Origin: Armatimonadota bacterium
Lineage (GTDB): Bacteria; Armatimonadota; UBA5829; DTJY01
Assembly (NCBI GenBank): GCA_029907255.1
Contig: JARYMF010000016.1
Coordinates: 1-64,000 of the forward strand
Length of the DNA: 64,000 nucleotides
Direction of reading: 5' to 3'
Shown here: positions 35,955-42,825 of the stretch, piece after piece
Numbering within the stretch: the stretch's first letter is position 1
Layout: each line of letters begins with the position of its first letter
Position numbers and translations under genes: made by a program
The notes under the pieces: generated by a model
What the model saw: only the letters and a program-made list of their open reading frames with translations
Databases searched by the model: none
What the model was told of the DNA's origin: nothing

Positions 35955-36521
35955 ATGAAAATCACCGCTTTTCTCGGAAGCCCAAGACCTGGGGGCAATA
36001 CGGATATCCTCGCTTCCCGCGTCCTTGACGGCGCTGAGAAAGTCGGCGTCGAGACCGAGGTCGTCGCCCTCCGAAGGCTCAAGATTAAACCATGCGTCGC
36101 TTGCGGGAAATGCTGGCGGAAGGGGCGCCCTTGTGCGTTTGATGACGATATGACTCGCTTATATGAAACAATTGCCGCCTCCGACTTCCTTTTGCTCGCC
36201 ACGCCGGTTTATTGGTATGCGCCCACCGCAATTATGAAGGCATTCATTGACCGCCTTGTTGTGTTTAACCACCCCGAAGGACGGCCTATAATCAAAGGTA
36301 AAGAGGCTATCCTCGTCGTCGCATACGAAGAGGAAGGGCCCGAAGCCGCCGACCCACTCCTTAGAATGTTTGAGATGAGCTTCGACTACCTCGGCGTCAG
36401 CCTCATCGAGCGATTGGTTGTGGATGGAGTCGGACCAAAAGGCGCCGTCCTGCAGAAGCCGGCAGTGCTTGAACGTGCCTATGATATTGGCAGGTCGCTG
36501 AAAAAACGCGTGAAAGCCTAG
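35955..36521 (+). CDS. Iron-sulfur flavoprotein (NADPH-dependent FMN reductase-like)
   Basis: A 188-residue flavodoxin-fold protein. The N-terminal FMN phosphate loop reads LGSPRPGGNTD, and a later TPVYWYAPTAIMKAFIDR segment contacts the isoalloxazine in this family. A compact Cys motif PCVACGKCWRKGRPCAFDDD has the C-x2-C-x2-C-x6-C spacing that binds a 4Fe-4S cluster in Methanosarcina-type Isf proteins. Such proteins move electrons in anaerobes and can reduce oxidants. Isf-type proteins are typically 180-210 residues, so length fits. It is 180 bases after the isomerase-like gene, with no clear operon link. Confidence 0.82.
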   Translation: MKITAFLGSPRPGGNTDILASRVLDGAEKVGVETEVVALRRLKIKPCVACGKCWRKGRPCAFDDDMTRLYETIAASDFLLLATPVYWYAPTAIMKAFIDRLVVFNHPEGRPIIKGKEAILVVAYEEEGPEAADPLLRMFEMSFDYLGVSLIERLVVDGVGPKGAVLQKPAVLERAYDIGRSLKKRVKA

Positions 36522-36626
36522 GCGGCGTTCGTCTAACTCAATAACGAAAGTCCCCCGAAAGGCAAAAAGCTGCAGGGTGCCGATTGCCACGTTCGCAAAT
36601 TGTCCTTATTAATTCGGAGGCTTACT

Positions 36627-36881
36627 CTAACAAAAATCCTCGCACTGAACTACTGCCGCATGGTTCTCTTTATAGGTGCACTTCTCTCTAAATCCGCAAG
36701 TATCGCAGAGCCCTTCGTTGTTTGTCTCAAAGATTAAGTAGGGGATGTAATCTTTGGGGATCTTCTTGCCGTTGCCGTTGACCTCTCCCTCGTATTCGTC
36801 GCATTCAATAATGCTTTCGGAGTTGGTCTTGAATGTGCAAACGTTGCGCTTTACACAAGACGTGCAAATGCCTTCCTTCAT
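36627..36881 (-). CDS. Small cysteine-rich protein with an internal duplication
   Basis: An 84-residue protein made of two homologous halves, each with G-x-C-x2-C-x5-C-T-x-K followed ~10-12 residues later by C and acidic residues: GICTSCVKRNVCTFKTN and GLCDTCGFREKCTYKEN. The eight conserved cysteines suggest a pair of metal sites, zinc or iron-sulfur, but the exact family was not recognised. ATG 36881 is chosen since GGAGG sits eight to nine bases upstream; the frame is open to an upstream ATG at 36914. It is transcribed opposite to its neighbours. Small ferredoxin- or rubredoxin-like roles are possible; a role with the nearby iron-sulfur flavoprotein is only a guess. Confidence 0.7.
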   Translation of the reverse strand: MKEGICTSCVKRNVCTFKTNSESIIECDEYEGEVNGNGKKIPKDYIPYLIFETNNEGLCDTCGFREKCTYKENHAAVVQCEDFC

Positions 36882-37142
36882 TGGATCATTCCTCCATTGG
36901 AATCTTTCCGACACCGTCGTCGGAGATATGTTTGCTTGTCCAACTCTAGGACAAGATGGTTTAACCTCTACCGCTTATTATACAACATTTTTAGTATTTT
37001 TACTCAATTATTTGAATATTCCTCCTAAAAAAGCATCGGCAGATTTGCCCGATTTCGAAAGGCCACTAAGTTGCAGGAAAAACCTTTCTTTTTGGATAAG
37101 AGTTTACCAAACAAAAGTGCCAAATGCGGGAGGAGAATTATC

Positions 37143-38543
37143 TTGCCAGACAACAAGAAAATCGGAAGAAGGGAATTTTTAGCAGGTGCGAGCGCCGCCG
37201 TTGCGAGCATGCCATTCATCAATATCCGCAGTGCGTTCGCCGCCGATAAAAAGCCCAATTTCGTCTTCATCCTTACGGACGACCAGCGCTATGATGCGAT
37301 GAGCTGTGCTGGCCACCCGTTCCTTTTTACGCCAAATATAGACCGCCTTGCAAAAGAAGGCGCACGCTTCAGAAACGCCTTCGTAACAATCGCCCTATGC
37401 TCCCCAAGCCGCGGTTGCTTCCTTACCGGCCGTTATGCCCACTCGCACGGCGTTATTAATAACGGAACTCCTTTTAGCGACGAAATCCCAACAATGCCCC
37501 AGGCACTCCAAAAAGTCGGCTACGATACGGCTTTCATCGGCAAGTGGCACATGGACGGTCAAGAAGGGCCCAGGCCCGGCTTCAATCATTGGATTAGCTT
37601 TAAAGGGCAGGGCGTCTACTACAACCCAACGCTGAATATCAATGGCGAAACTAAGAAAGTGGATGGCTACATGACCGATATCCTTACAGAGTTTGCGGTG
37701 GATTGGCTGTCGAAGACCAACGAGAATCCTTTCTGTTTGTACCTTTGTCATAAAGCCGTCCACGGTCCTTTCCAGCCCGCTGTAAGGCATTCCAAACTGT
37801 ATGAAAACGTGCGCATAACTAAGCCCCCGAGCATGAATGAAACTTTCGAAGGCAAACCCGAGTGGGTGAAGCTTGGCATGGAGCCGGGCCACGATTCGAA
37901 GGGCGCGCTCAAAAGCGATGAAGGCTACGAACTTTTCATCCGTGATTACAACCGCACTATTATGGCTGTGGACGACAGCGTTGGTCGGATACTCGAAACA
38001 CTTGAGGCAATTAACAAGCTAGACGACACCGTTATCGTCTTCGCAAGCGATAACGGCTACTTCCAAGGCGAGCACGGGCGCCTCGACAAGCGCGCGATGT
38101 ATGAAGAATCAATACGCATTCCTTTCCTGATGCGGTATCCCAAGCTTATTAAGCCCGGCACGCTGGTTGATGAAATGGTACTCAATATAGACCTTGCGCC
38201 AACGTTTCTCGATTTGGCTGGCGTTCCAATGCTCCCCGGCAACCAAGGACTTTCTATTGTTCCTTTGCTGAAAGGGCGCAAGTCGAACTGGCGCAGTGAC
38301 TGGCTTTACGAGTACTTCCAAGAGAAGGGCTTCCCTCGCACACCGACTATGGTGGGCGTTCGAACTGACTGCTGGAAATACATCGAATACCCCGAAATAA
38401 ACGACAAGCCTGAGCTTTACAATTTGAAAGATGACCCACAGGAACTCCGCAACTTGGTAGATGACCCAAAGTACAAGCACATCCTAGCTGAAATGAAGTC
38501 GCGCCTCGAGCGGCTTAAAAAAGAAACAGGATATCCAAAGTAA
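37143..38543 (+). CDS. Tat-exported sulfatase (formylglycine-dependent, type I)
   Basis: A 466-residue arylsulfatase-superfamily protein. The start is TTG 37143, set by GGGAGGAG seven bases upstream; a longer open frame to 37071 lacks an SD. A Tat leader (KKIGRREFLAGASAAVASM) precedes NFVFILTDDQRYDAMS, which supplies metal-binding aspartates. The formylglycine signature is CSPSRGCFLTGR with C86 as the modified residue. IGKWHMDG, DNGYFQGEHGRLDK (Asp/Asn ligands) and the C-terminal ELYNLKDDPQELRNLV complete the family pattern. It removes sulfate esters from glycans. No formylglycine-generating or anSME enzyme is in the window, so maturation must come from elsewhere. Confidence 0.93.
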   Translation: MPDNKKIGRREFLAGASAAVASMPFINIRSAFAADKKPNFVFILTDDQRYDAMSCAGHPFLFTPNIDRLAKEGARFRNAFVTIALCSPSRGCFLTGRYAHSHGVINNGTPFSDEIPTMPQALQKVGYDTAFIGKWHMDGQEGPRPGFNHWISFKGQGVYYNPTLNINGETKKVDGYMTDILTEFAVDWLSKTNENPFCLYLCHKAVHGPFQPAVRHSKLYENVRITKPPSMNETFEGKPEWVKLGMEPGHDSKGALKSDEGYELFIRDYNRTIMAVDDSVGRILETLEAINKLDDTVIVFASDNGYFQGEHGRLDKRAMYEESIRIPFLMRYPKLIKPGTLVDEMVLNIDLAPTFLDLAGVPMLPGNQGLSIVPLLKGRKSNWRSDWLYEYFQEKGFPRTPTMVGVRTDCWKYIEYPEINDKPELYNLKDDPQELRNLVDDPKYKHILAEMKSRLERLKKETGYPK

Positions 38544-38722
38544 ATGCGCGGCACCGCGTTTTCCATTTGGCGCATTGCGGCGCTTTAGAGCGTGAGCTTG
38601 GATAAAGTTTGCAAAGCGGCGCTTTTTTGCAGGATATGGTCAAACTTTGTGGAGGACTTTTCTCACATTATACTACCTTTTTCTAACCGAAATAGAAGCC
38701 TGAGCAAAGGAGTTATCACTTG

Positions 38723-38890
38723 GTACAAAAGTGTTAGACCGAAGTACAACATTGTTAGACCGCGGGACAACATTGTTAGACCGCGGGACAAAAATGTTAG
38801 ACCGAGGGACAACATTGTTAGACCGAGGGACAAAAGTGTTGTACCGAAGTACAAAAATGTTGTACGACTGTACAAAAGTTTTGTACGCTT
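38723..38890. repeat. Eight tandem 21-bp units forming phased dyads
   Basis: Eight uninterrupted 21-base units start at 38723, 38744, 38765, 38786, 38807, 38828, 38849 and 38870. The approximate consensus is G-K-ACAA-M-A-K-TGTTAGACCG-M-G. Each junction gives a 16-base dyad with a four-base centre. The two rightmost complete junctions are perfect, TTGTACCGAAGTACAA and TTGTACGACTGTACAA; junctions further left are degenerate forms such as TTAGACCGCGGGACAA. A 21-base period equals two helical turns, so sites would lie on one face of the DNA. It lies about 220 bases upstream of the cysteine desulfurase-like gene. Confidence 0.9.
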
Positions 38891-39026
38891 GCCCCAAAAT
38901 AATTGGCGAACGGCGAAAGCTGAAAAACCAATCTCCAACGGAGATAAAAAAGGGACCAAAAATGGCTGAAAAACATTGAATTCAATTGAAAAAGCGGCAA
39001 AAAACCTAGAAAAAATAAGTAATCAC

Positions 39027-39065
39027 TTGACATTGTGGGATATCATATGTAACAATCTCTATAAT
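39027..39065 (+). promoter_or_regulatory. Promoter of the cysteine desulfurase-like operon
   Basis: TTGACA (39027-39032), 17 bases, then TAACAA (39050-39055). A separate TATAAT (39060-39065) lies ten bases further and could serve as an alternative -10. The expected start lies near or just before the dyad at 39071-39088. Confidence 0.6.
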
Positions 39066-39070
39066 TGAGT

Positions 39071-39088
39071 GTTGTAAAGGATTACAAC
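39071..39088. promoter_or_regulatory. Operator-like dyad GTTGTAA-N4-TTACAAC
   Basis: A perfect dyad with seven-base arms GTTGTAA (39071-39077) and TTACAAC (39082-39088) around AGGA. It follows the -10 region and precedes the SD (AGAGGAG) and TTG 39111. Its TTGTAA-N4-TTACAA core has the geometry and most bases of the array junctions (TTGTAC-N4-GTACAA), so the same regulator may bind both. Confidence 0.55.
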
Positions 39089-39110
39089 ATTTGAAAAGAG
39101 GAGCGTTGAA

Positions 39111-40286
39111 TTGATATATCTTGACAACGCCGCAACTTCATTCCCCAAGCCGCCGCAAGTGGTCGACGCCGTTGTTAGATATCTCACGGAGGTTGGTGGC
39201 AACCCTGCGCGGTCGAGTCATCGCATGGCGACGGAAGCGGCGCGCATCATCTACCGAACTAGAGAAAGCATCGCTCGCTTAGTTGGCTTGGAAGACCCTC
39301 TGCGCATCATCCTCACGGCGAATGCGACAACCGCAATAAACATAGCGCTTCAGGGGCTCCTCAAGCCTGGCAGGCACGTAATCACAAGCAGTGTTGAGCA
39401 CAACTCGGTTATGCGGCCGCTCCGACAGCTAGAATCCACGGGCGTTGAGGTAACCGTTGTAGAATGCAGTCGCGAGGGCTATATTTCAGTTGATGCGATT
39501 GCGGAGGCAATTCAGCCGAACACGGACATGGTTGCCATCTGCCACGGCTCGAATGTTCTTGGGAGCGTTCAGCCGATTGGGGAGATAGGGCGTCTTTGCC
39601 GCGAGAAGGAAATCCTTTTCTTTATTGACGCCGCGCAGACATTGGGCGTGATAGACATTGATATTGAGCGGGACTGCGTTGATCTCCTCGCTTTCGCAGG
39701 TCATAAGTCGCTGTACGGTCCTCAAGGGACTGGCGGACTTGTAGTATCGCGGACGGTCAAAGGTTCACAGTTTAAGCCTCTTGTTTGTGGCGGGACTGGA
39801 AGCCGTTCAGACAGCGAGATCCAGCCTAATTTCCTCCCCGACGTCGGTGAAAGCGGGACGTTGAACGGTCCTGGGCTAGCGGGCCTTGGTGCAGGCGTGG
39901 AGTTTGTTTTGGCTGAGGGCATCGAAAAAATCCGCAAACATGAGAAAGCATTGACAGAAAAGCTAATCAAAGGGCTAGAAGCTATCCCGTATGTTAGGGT
40001 GTATGGCCCAAAAGATAGCGAGAACCGCATTTCCATTGTATCGGCAAACATCGGCGGTTTCGACCCGTCGGTATTTGCTTATCTGCTTGAGGATAGGTAT
40101 GGAATCCTCACCAGAGCGGGTCTCCACTGTTCTCCGGCGGCGCATAAGACTGCGAACACGTTCCCCGTGGGCACTGTTAGGTTTAGCCTCAGCTATTTTA
40201 CTTCGGAAGAAGAGATAGACGCTGTGATTGACGCCGTGCAAGAGATTAGCGGAGGCAAGATAATTTCGGGAGATTGGAACAAATAA
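39111..40286 (+). CDS. Cysteine desulfurase-family PLP enzyme (class V aminotransferase fold)
   Basis: A 391-residue PLP-dependent protein of the small cysteine desulfurase-like subgroup. The N-terminal IYLDNAATSFPKPP, the PLP Lys in FAGHKSLYGPQGTGG (K199) and the active-site Cys in RAGLHCSPAAHKT (C340) are all present. Desulfurases take sulfur from cysteine for iron-sulfur cluster and thio-cofactor synthesis. The start is TTG 39111, with AGAGGAG seven bases upstream. No scaffold (IscU or SufU) is adjacent. It is first in a unit with a UroD-like protein and a sugar-phosphate cupin, controlled by the promoter and dyad just upstream. Subgroup identity is inferred from pattern. Confidence 0.88.
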   Translation: MIYLDNAATSFPKPPQVVDAVVRYLTEVGGNPARSSHRMATEAARIIYRTRESIARLVGLEDPLRIILTANATTAINIALQGLLKPGRHVITSSVEHNSVMRPLRQLESTGVEVTVVECSREGYISVDAIAEAIQPNTDMVAICHGSNVLGSVQPIGEIGRLCREKEILFFIDAAQTLGVIDIDIERDCVDLLAFAGHKSLYGPQGTGGLVVSRTVKGSQFKPLVCGGTGSRSDSEIQPNFLPDVGESGTLNGPGLAGLGAGVEFVLAEGIEKIRKHEKALTEKLIKGLEAIPYVRVYGPKDSENRISIVSANIGGFDPSVFAYLLEDRYGILTRAGLHCSPAAHKTANTFPVGTVRFSLSYFTSEEEIDAVIDAVQEISGGKIISGDWNK

Positions 40287-40320
40287 CGGCGGGAGAATGA
40301 TTCACGGAGGCGTGAGCGGC

Positions 40321-41409
40321 ATGACATTTCGGGAGAGAACACTTGCAATCTTCGCCCACAAGCCAGTAGACAACATAGTCTACCAACCGAGGATAGAGCA
40401 TTGGTATTGGGTGAATTTAAACGCGGGAACTTTGCCCGCCCGCTATCGGGGAATGTCGCTCCTTGATGTATACGACGATCTTGGCTGTTCCATCCGCAGT
40501 TATCCCTTCTTCAATGGGTGTCTCAAGGTTAAGGAAGACCCGAGCGTGAAGTATAAAGTCGAAGAATACGGCGACATTACCGTAAGCAGATGGACGACTC
40601 CCGTTGGCAGTATTGAGATGCGCTCTCGACGCACGGCGCTTGCTCATCATACGGAAAAGTTCCCGGTGGAGAAGCCGGAGGATGCGCGAGTGATGGAGTA
40701 CATCCTCCGCGGGCGGACGTGGTGGTTTGATTATGAAGAGTTCGAGCGAAATGACAAGCTAATTGGCGAGCGTGCCGCACCGATGATCTTCATTCCCCGC
40801 ATTAACATCCAGCGTCTCTACATTGAGATAATGGGGGTAGAGAACACGATTTTTGCGCTAAATGATGACAGGCGAATGGTTGAGCATCTGATTCAAGTAA
40901 TCAACGAGACGGATGAGCAGATGCTTAAAGTGGTTGCCGAAAGCCCAATCCCTATTATCAACTTTGGCGATAACATTGACCATCACTTCCTGCCGCCGAA
41001 TCTCTACAAGCGGTACGTCGAGCCGGAATATAAGCGCAGAGCGAAGTACCTGCGGTCGAAGGGCAAATTCACGCATGCCCACTGGGATGGACACATTAAG
41101 CTCTTGTTGCCATACGCCAAGGACACGGGATTAGACGGGATTGAAGCATTGACACCGATGCCGCAGGGCGATATTACAATTGACGAGATGAAGGAAGCGC
41201 TTGGGGATATGATTCTGCTCGATGGCATACCGATGACATGGTTTCTTCCACACGAGCGCGTGGAGGACCTCGAAAGCGTTACGCGGGAGATTATCGAAAA
41301 GTTCAAGCCGAACCTAATACTAGGTATCTCCGACGAGCCGTCGCCGGTCTGCGACATTGAACGAGTGCGGCTGGTATCGGAAATCGTGAAGACGTATGAG
41401 GAACGATAG
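40321..41409 (+). CDS. Uroporphyrinogen decarboxylase-like protein
   Basis: A 362-residue TIM barrel of the UroD/MtaA-type family. ATG 40321 is preferred since GGAGG lies ten bases upstream and the start MTFRERTLAIFAHKPVD fits the family N terminus; ATG 40297 has too short a spacing. Typical segments are MIFIPRINIQRLYIEIMG, ESPIPIINFGDNIDHHFLPP, KFTHAHWDGHIKLLLPYAKD and GLDGIEALTPMPQGDITIDE. The His/Asp set may coordinate a metal as in methyltransferases. Many such proteins in carbohydrate-degrading bacteria are not heme enzymes; their substrates are unknown. It lies 34 bases after the desulfurase-like gene and 3 bases before the cupin. Confidence 0.8.
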   Translation: MTFRERTLAIFAHKPVDNIVYQPRIEHWYWVNLNAGTLPARYRGMSLLDVYDDLGCSIRSYPFFNGCLKVKEDPSVKYKVEEYGDITVSRWTTPVGSIEMRSRRTALAHHTEKFPVEKPEDARVMEYILRGRTWWFDYEEFERNDKLIGERAAPMIFIPRINIQRLYIEIMGVENTIFALNDDRRMVEHLIQVINETDEQMLKVVAESPIPIINFGDNIDHHFLPPNLYKRYVEPEYKRRAKYLRSKGKFTHAHWDGHIKLLLPYAKDTGLDGIEALTPMPQGDITIDEMKEALGDMILLDGIPMTWFLPHERVEDLESVTREIIEKFKPNLILGISDEPSPVCDIERVRLVSEIVKTYEER

Positions 41410-41412
41410 CAT

Positions 41413-41919
41413 ATGAAACTTGCAGGCAGAGAGCATGCAGACATTATGTTCAAGCGAATCCTAGCGGAAGCGAAGGGATTCGGATTGGAAATAGTTGACA
41501 AAGATTTTGACAGGCCCTGGGGAGGTTTTCTTCGGTTCTCGGAAGAATCTCTCGAGCCTTTCTTCGAAGCTTATTGGCAGGGAGTAGACACAGGCTCGAG
41601 GACTGGGCGGCGTGACCCGAAGGTGTTGCTCGTTGCCCCTGGGCAGAGACTTTCGCTACAGCTCCACAACCGCCGTTCGGAGCTGTGGCGGGTTCTTGAT
41701 GGGCCGGTGTTGATTATACACGGGCCTGACCAAGAACATCTCGCCTATGACGTATTGTATGCTGGCGAGACGATACATATTGAATGCGGGGAGATGCACC
41801 GTCTAGCGGGTGCGTTGGATTCTTGGGGCAGGGTGGCAGAGATTTGGGAGCATGTGGACCCAGCCAATCCATCGGACGAAGACGACATCTTACGGATTCA
41901 AGACGATTATGCGCGGTAG
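41413..41919 (+). CDS. Cupin of mannose-6-phosphate isomerase type II/GMP C-terminal type
   Basis: A 168-residue single-domain cupin resembling the C-terminal half of type II mannose-6-phosphate isomerase/guanylyltransferase proteins. Signature segments are DRPWGGFLRF, VLLVAPGQRLSLQLHNRRSE, LWRVLDGPVLI, CGEMHRLAGALDS, AEIWEH and the end DEDDILRIQDDYAR. It retains the metal-binding His and Glu pattern in QLHNRRSELW and the late His. It could isomerise hexose phosphates or a related sugar. GAGGAA within the end of the previous gene precedes ATG 41413, and the gap is three bases, so translation is coupled. It probably completes the unit that starts at 39111. Confidence 0.82.
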   Translation: MKLAGREHADIMFKRILAEAKGFGLEIVDKDFDRPWGGFLRFSEESLEPFFEAYWQGVDTGSRTGRRDPKVLLVAPGQRLSLQLHNRRSELWRVLDGPVLIIHGPDQEHLAYDVLYAGETIHIECGEMHRLAGALDSWGRVAEIWEHVDPANPSDEDDILRIQDDYAR

Positions 41920-41973
41920 ATAGGCGTTCGGAAGGCTTCTGATTATTTTTGAGAAGCTTTGCTGAAGGATAGT

Positions 41974-42360
41974 TTATTCTTCGGCTTCGGGGAAATAAAG
42001 CCCAGCTATCATGTTCCGATTGTCTATCGTTATTATCATTCGGTAAGAACCTTTCTGGGCTTCGACAACGTAGGTTGTGACGGTTTCCCCTTCATAGGTG
42101 GTGGTTTTGCCCTTCATCACCCGCTGTGGTTTCCCGTACTTCTCGCGGAGGATTTTTCCGATATAGGCAACCTGGCTGTCCGTAAGCACGTTTTCAAGAT
42201 CCGCCCTCAGGTGTTTGGATATCGGGCGCAGTGAGCCGTCGTATACGCACGATAGAATTTTGCGGGCGAACTTGGGATTGTTCTCCATTTTGGAACAACC
42301 GGAGAAGATGGCGGCAACCACAAGCGCGAGAACGAGCGCAAATACTTTCCTCCTGCACAT
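41974..42360 (-). CDS. Small lipoprotein, DUF3887-like
   Basis: A 128-residue lipoprotein. The signal ends in a lipobox FSGC with Cys22 as the acylation site. The mature part (FARKILSCVYDGSLRPISKHL, ITIDNRNMIAGLYFPE) resembles small cystatin-like DUF3887 domains, where a helix is followed by a curved sheet ending in I-x-G-x-x-F. GAGGAA lies before the ATG. It is a close partner of the paralog immediately upstream (42397-42789), 36 bases away, with which it forms a two-gene unit. The function is unknown; such domains often sit in secreted hydrolases or on cell-surface lipoproteins. Confidence 0.75.
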   Translation of the reverse strand: MCRRKVFALVLALVVAAIFSGCSKMENNPKFARKILSCVYDGSLRPISKHLRADLENVLTDSQVAYIGKILREKYGKPQRVMKGKTTTYEGETVTTYVVEAQKGSYRMIITIDNRNMIAGLYFPEAEE

Positions 42361-42396
42361 AACACCAATTCCTCTTTTTATATAACAAAGTAACCG

Positions 42397-42789
42397 CTAT
42401 TTTGGAACGAACCAGACTCCTGCAAGTCTTCCCTTCTTGTCTATAATAAGTTTCATGTCGAAACTACCGCGTTCGGCTTTGACATCCCATGTTTCGTGCT
42501 CGAACTCATCTTCGGTGCCTTCGTTGAGTTTTTCTGTTGCAGTCAGCTTTAAACTTTTGACTTTGCCATAACGCTGTTGCAGGTCTTTACCAACCTGGCC
42601 CACGGAGTAATCCGACATTGTCTCCTTCATCATATCGGTCATCTTGGGGCGGAGTGGGTCGAAAGACCCGGCGTAAGTGGCGTCAATAACCTTGCGGGCA
42701 AACTTCTCCTTCCCATACTTGGCGCAACCTGGCATGAGGAGCGCGATGGTAAGCATTGCAACAATGGCAGTTGACAGTCTTTTATTCAT
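42397..42789 (-). CDS. Small lipoprotein, paralog of 41974-42360
   Basis: A 130-residue lipoprotein with a MPGC lipobox (LTIALLMPGC). After it the sequence KFARKVIDATYAGSFDPLRPKM lines up with the neighbour's KFARKILSCVYDGSLRPISKHL, shortened here to KFARKILSCVYDGSLRPIS. Both also share a Lys-rich middle with Y-G-K and an end of the form I-D-x-K-x-x-x-A-G-V-W-F. GGAGG stands seven bases before ATG 42789. A duplication clearly produced this pair, and both copies keep lipid anchors. DUF3887-type fold assignment is by pattern only; no partner enzyme is adjacent in the same direction apart from the lipoprotein itself. Confidence 0.78.
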   Translation of the reverse strand: MNKRLSTAIVAMLTIALLMPGCAKYGKEKFARKVIDATYAGSFDPLRPKMTDMMKETMSDYSVGQVGKDLQQRYGKVKSLKLTATEKLNEGTEDEFEHETWDVKAERGSFDMKLIIDKKGRLAGVWFVPK

Positions 42790-42825
42790 AAGTTAACCTC
42801 CAATGTTTTTCGTTAGACTTGATAC

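Larger units (their letters stand above)
38544..39110. other. 567-bp intergenic region with repeat array and promoter
   Basis: No convincing gene is present. The left part (38544-38722) contains G+C-rich partial inverted repeats, such as AAAGC-GGC-GCTTT followed by T residues, that might end sulfatase transcription weakly. The 21-bp repeat array fills 38723-38890. The part after it contains a 12-base palindrome, ATTGAATTCAAT (38975-38986), then a promoter and a dyad described separately. The long open frames crossing the array, on both strands, come from its period being a multiple of three. Confidence 0.7.

Noticed and set aside
38544..38722. G+C-rich inverted repeats as a definite terminator of the sulfatase gene
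   Set aside because: The stems are short and T runs are weak; only a tentative mention is justified.
38723..38890. The 21-bp repeat array as a CRISPR array
   Set aside because: Units are contiguous with no spacers, the period is too short and no cas gene is near.
38592..38969. A 125-codon open frame on the plus strand (and 98- and 74-codon frames on the minus strand) across the repeat array
   Set aside because: The frames arise because a 21-base repeat without stops is open in several frames. The predicted products are simple heptapeptide repeats, and no SD-supported start was found.
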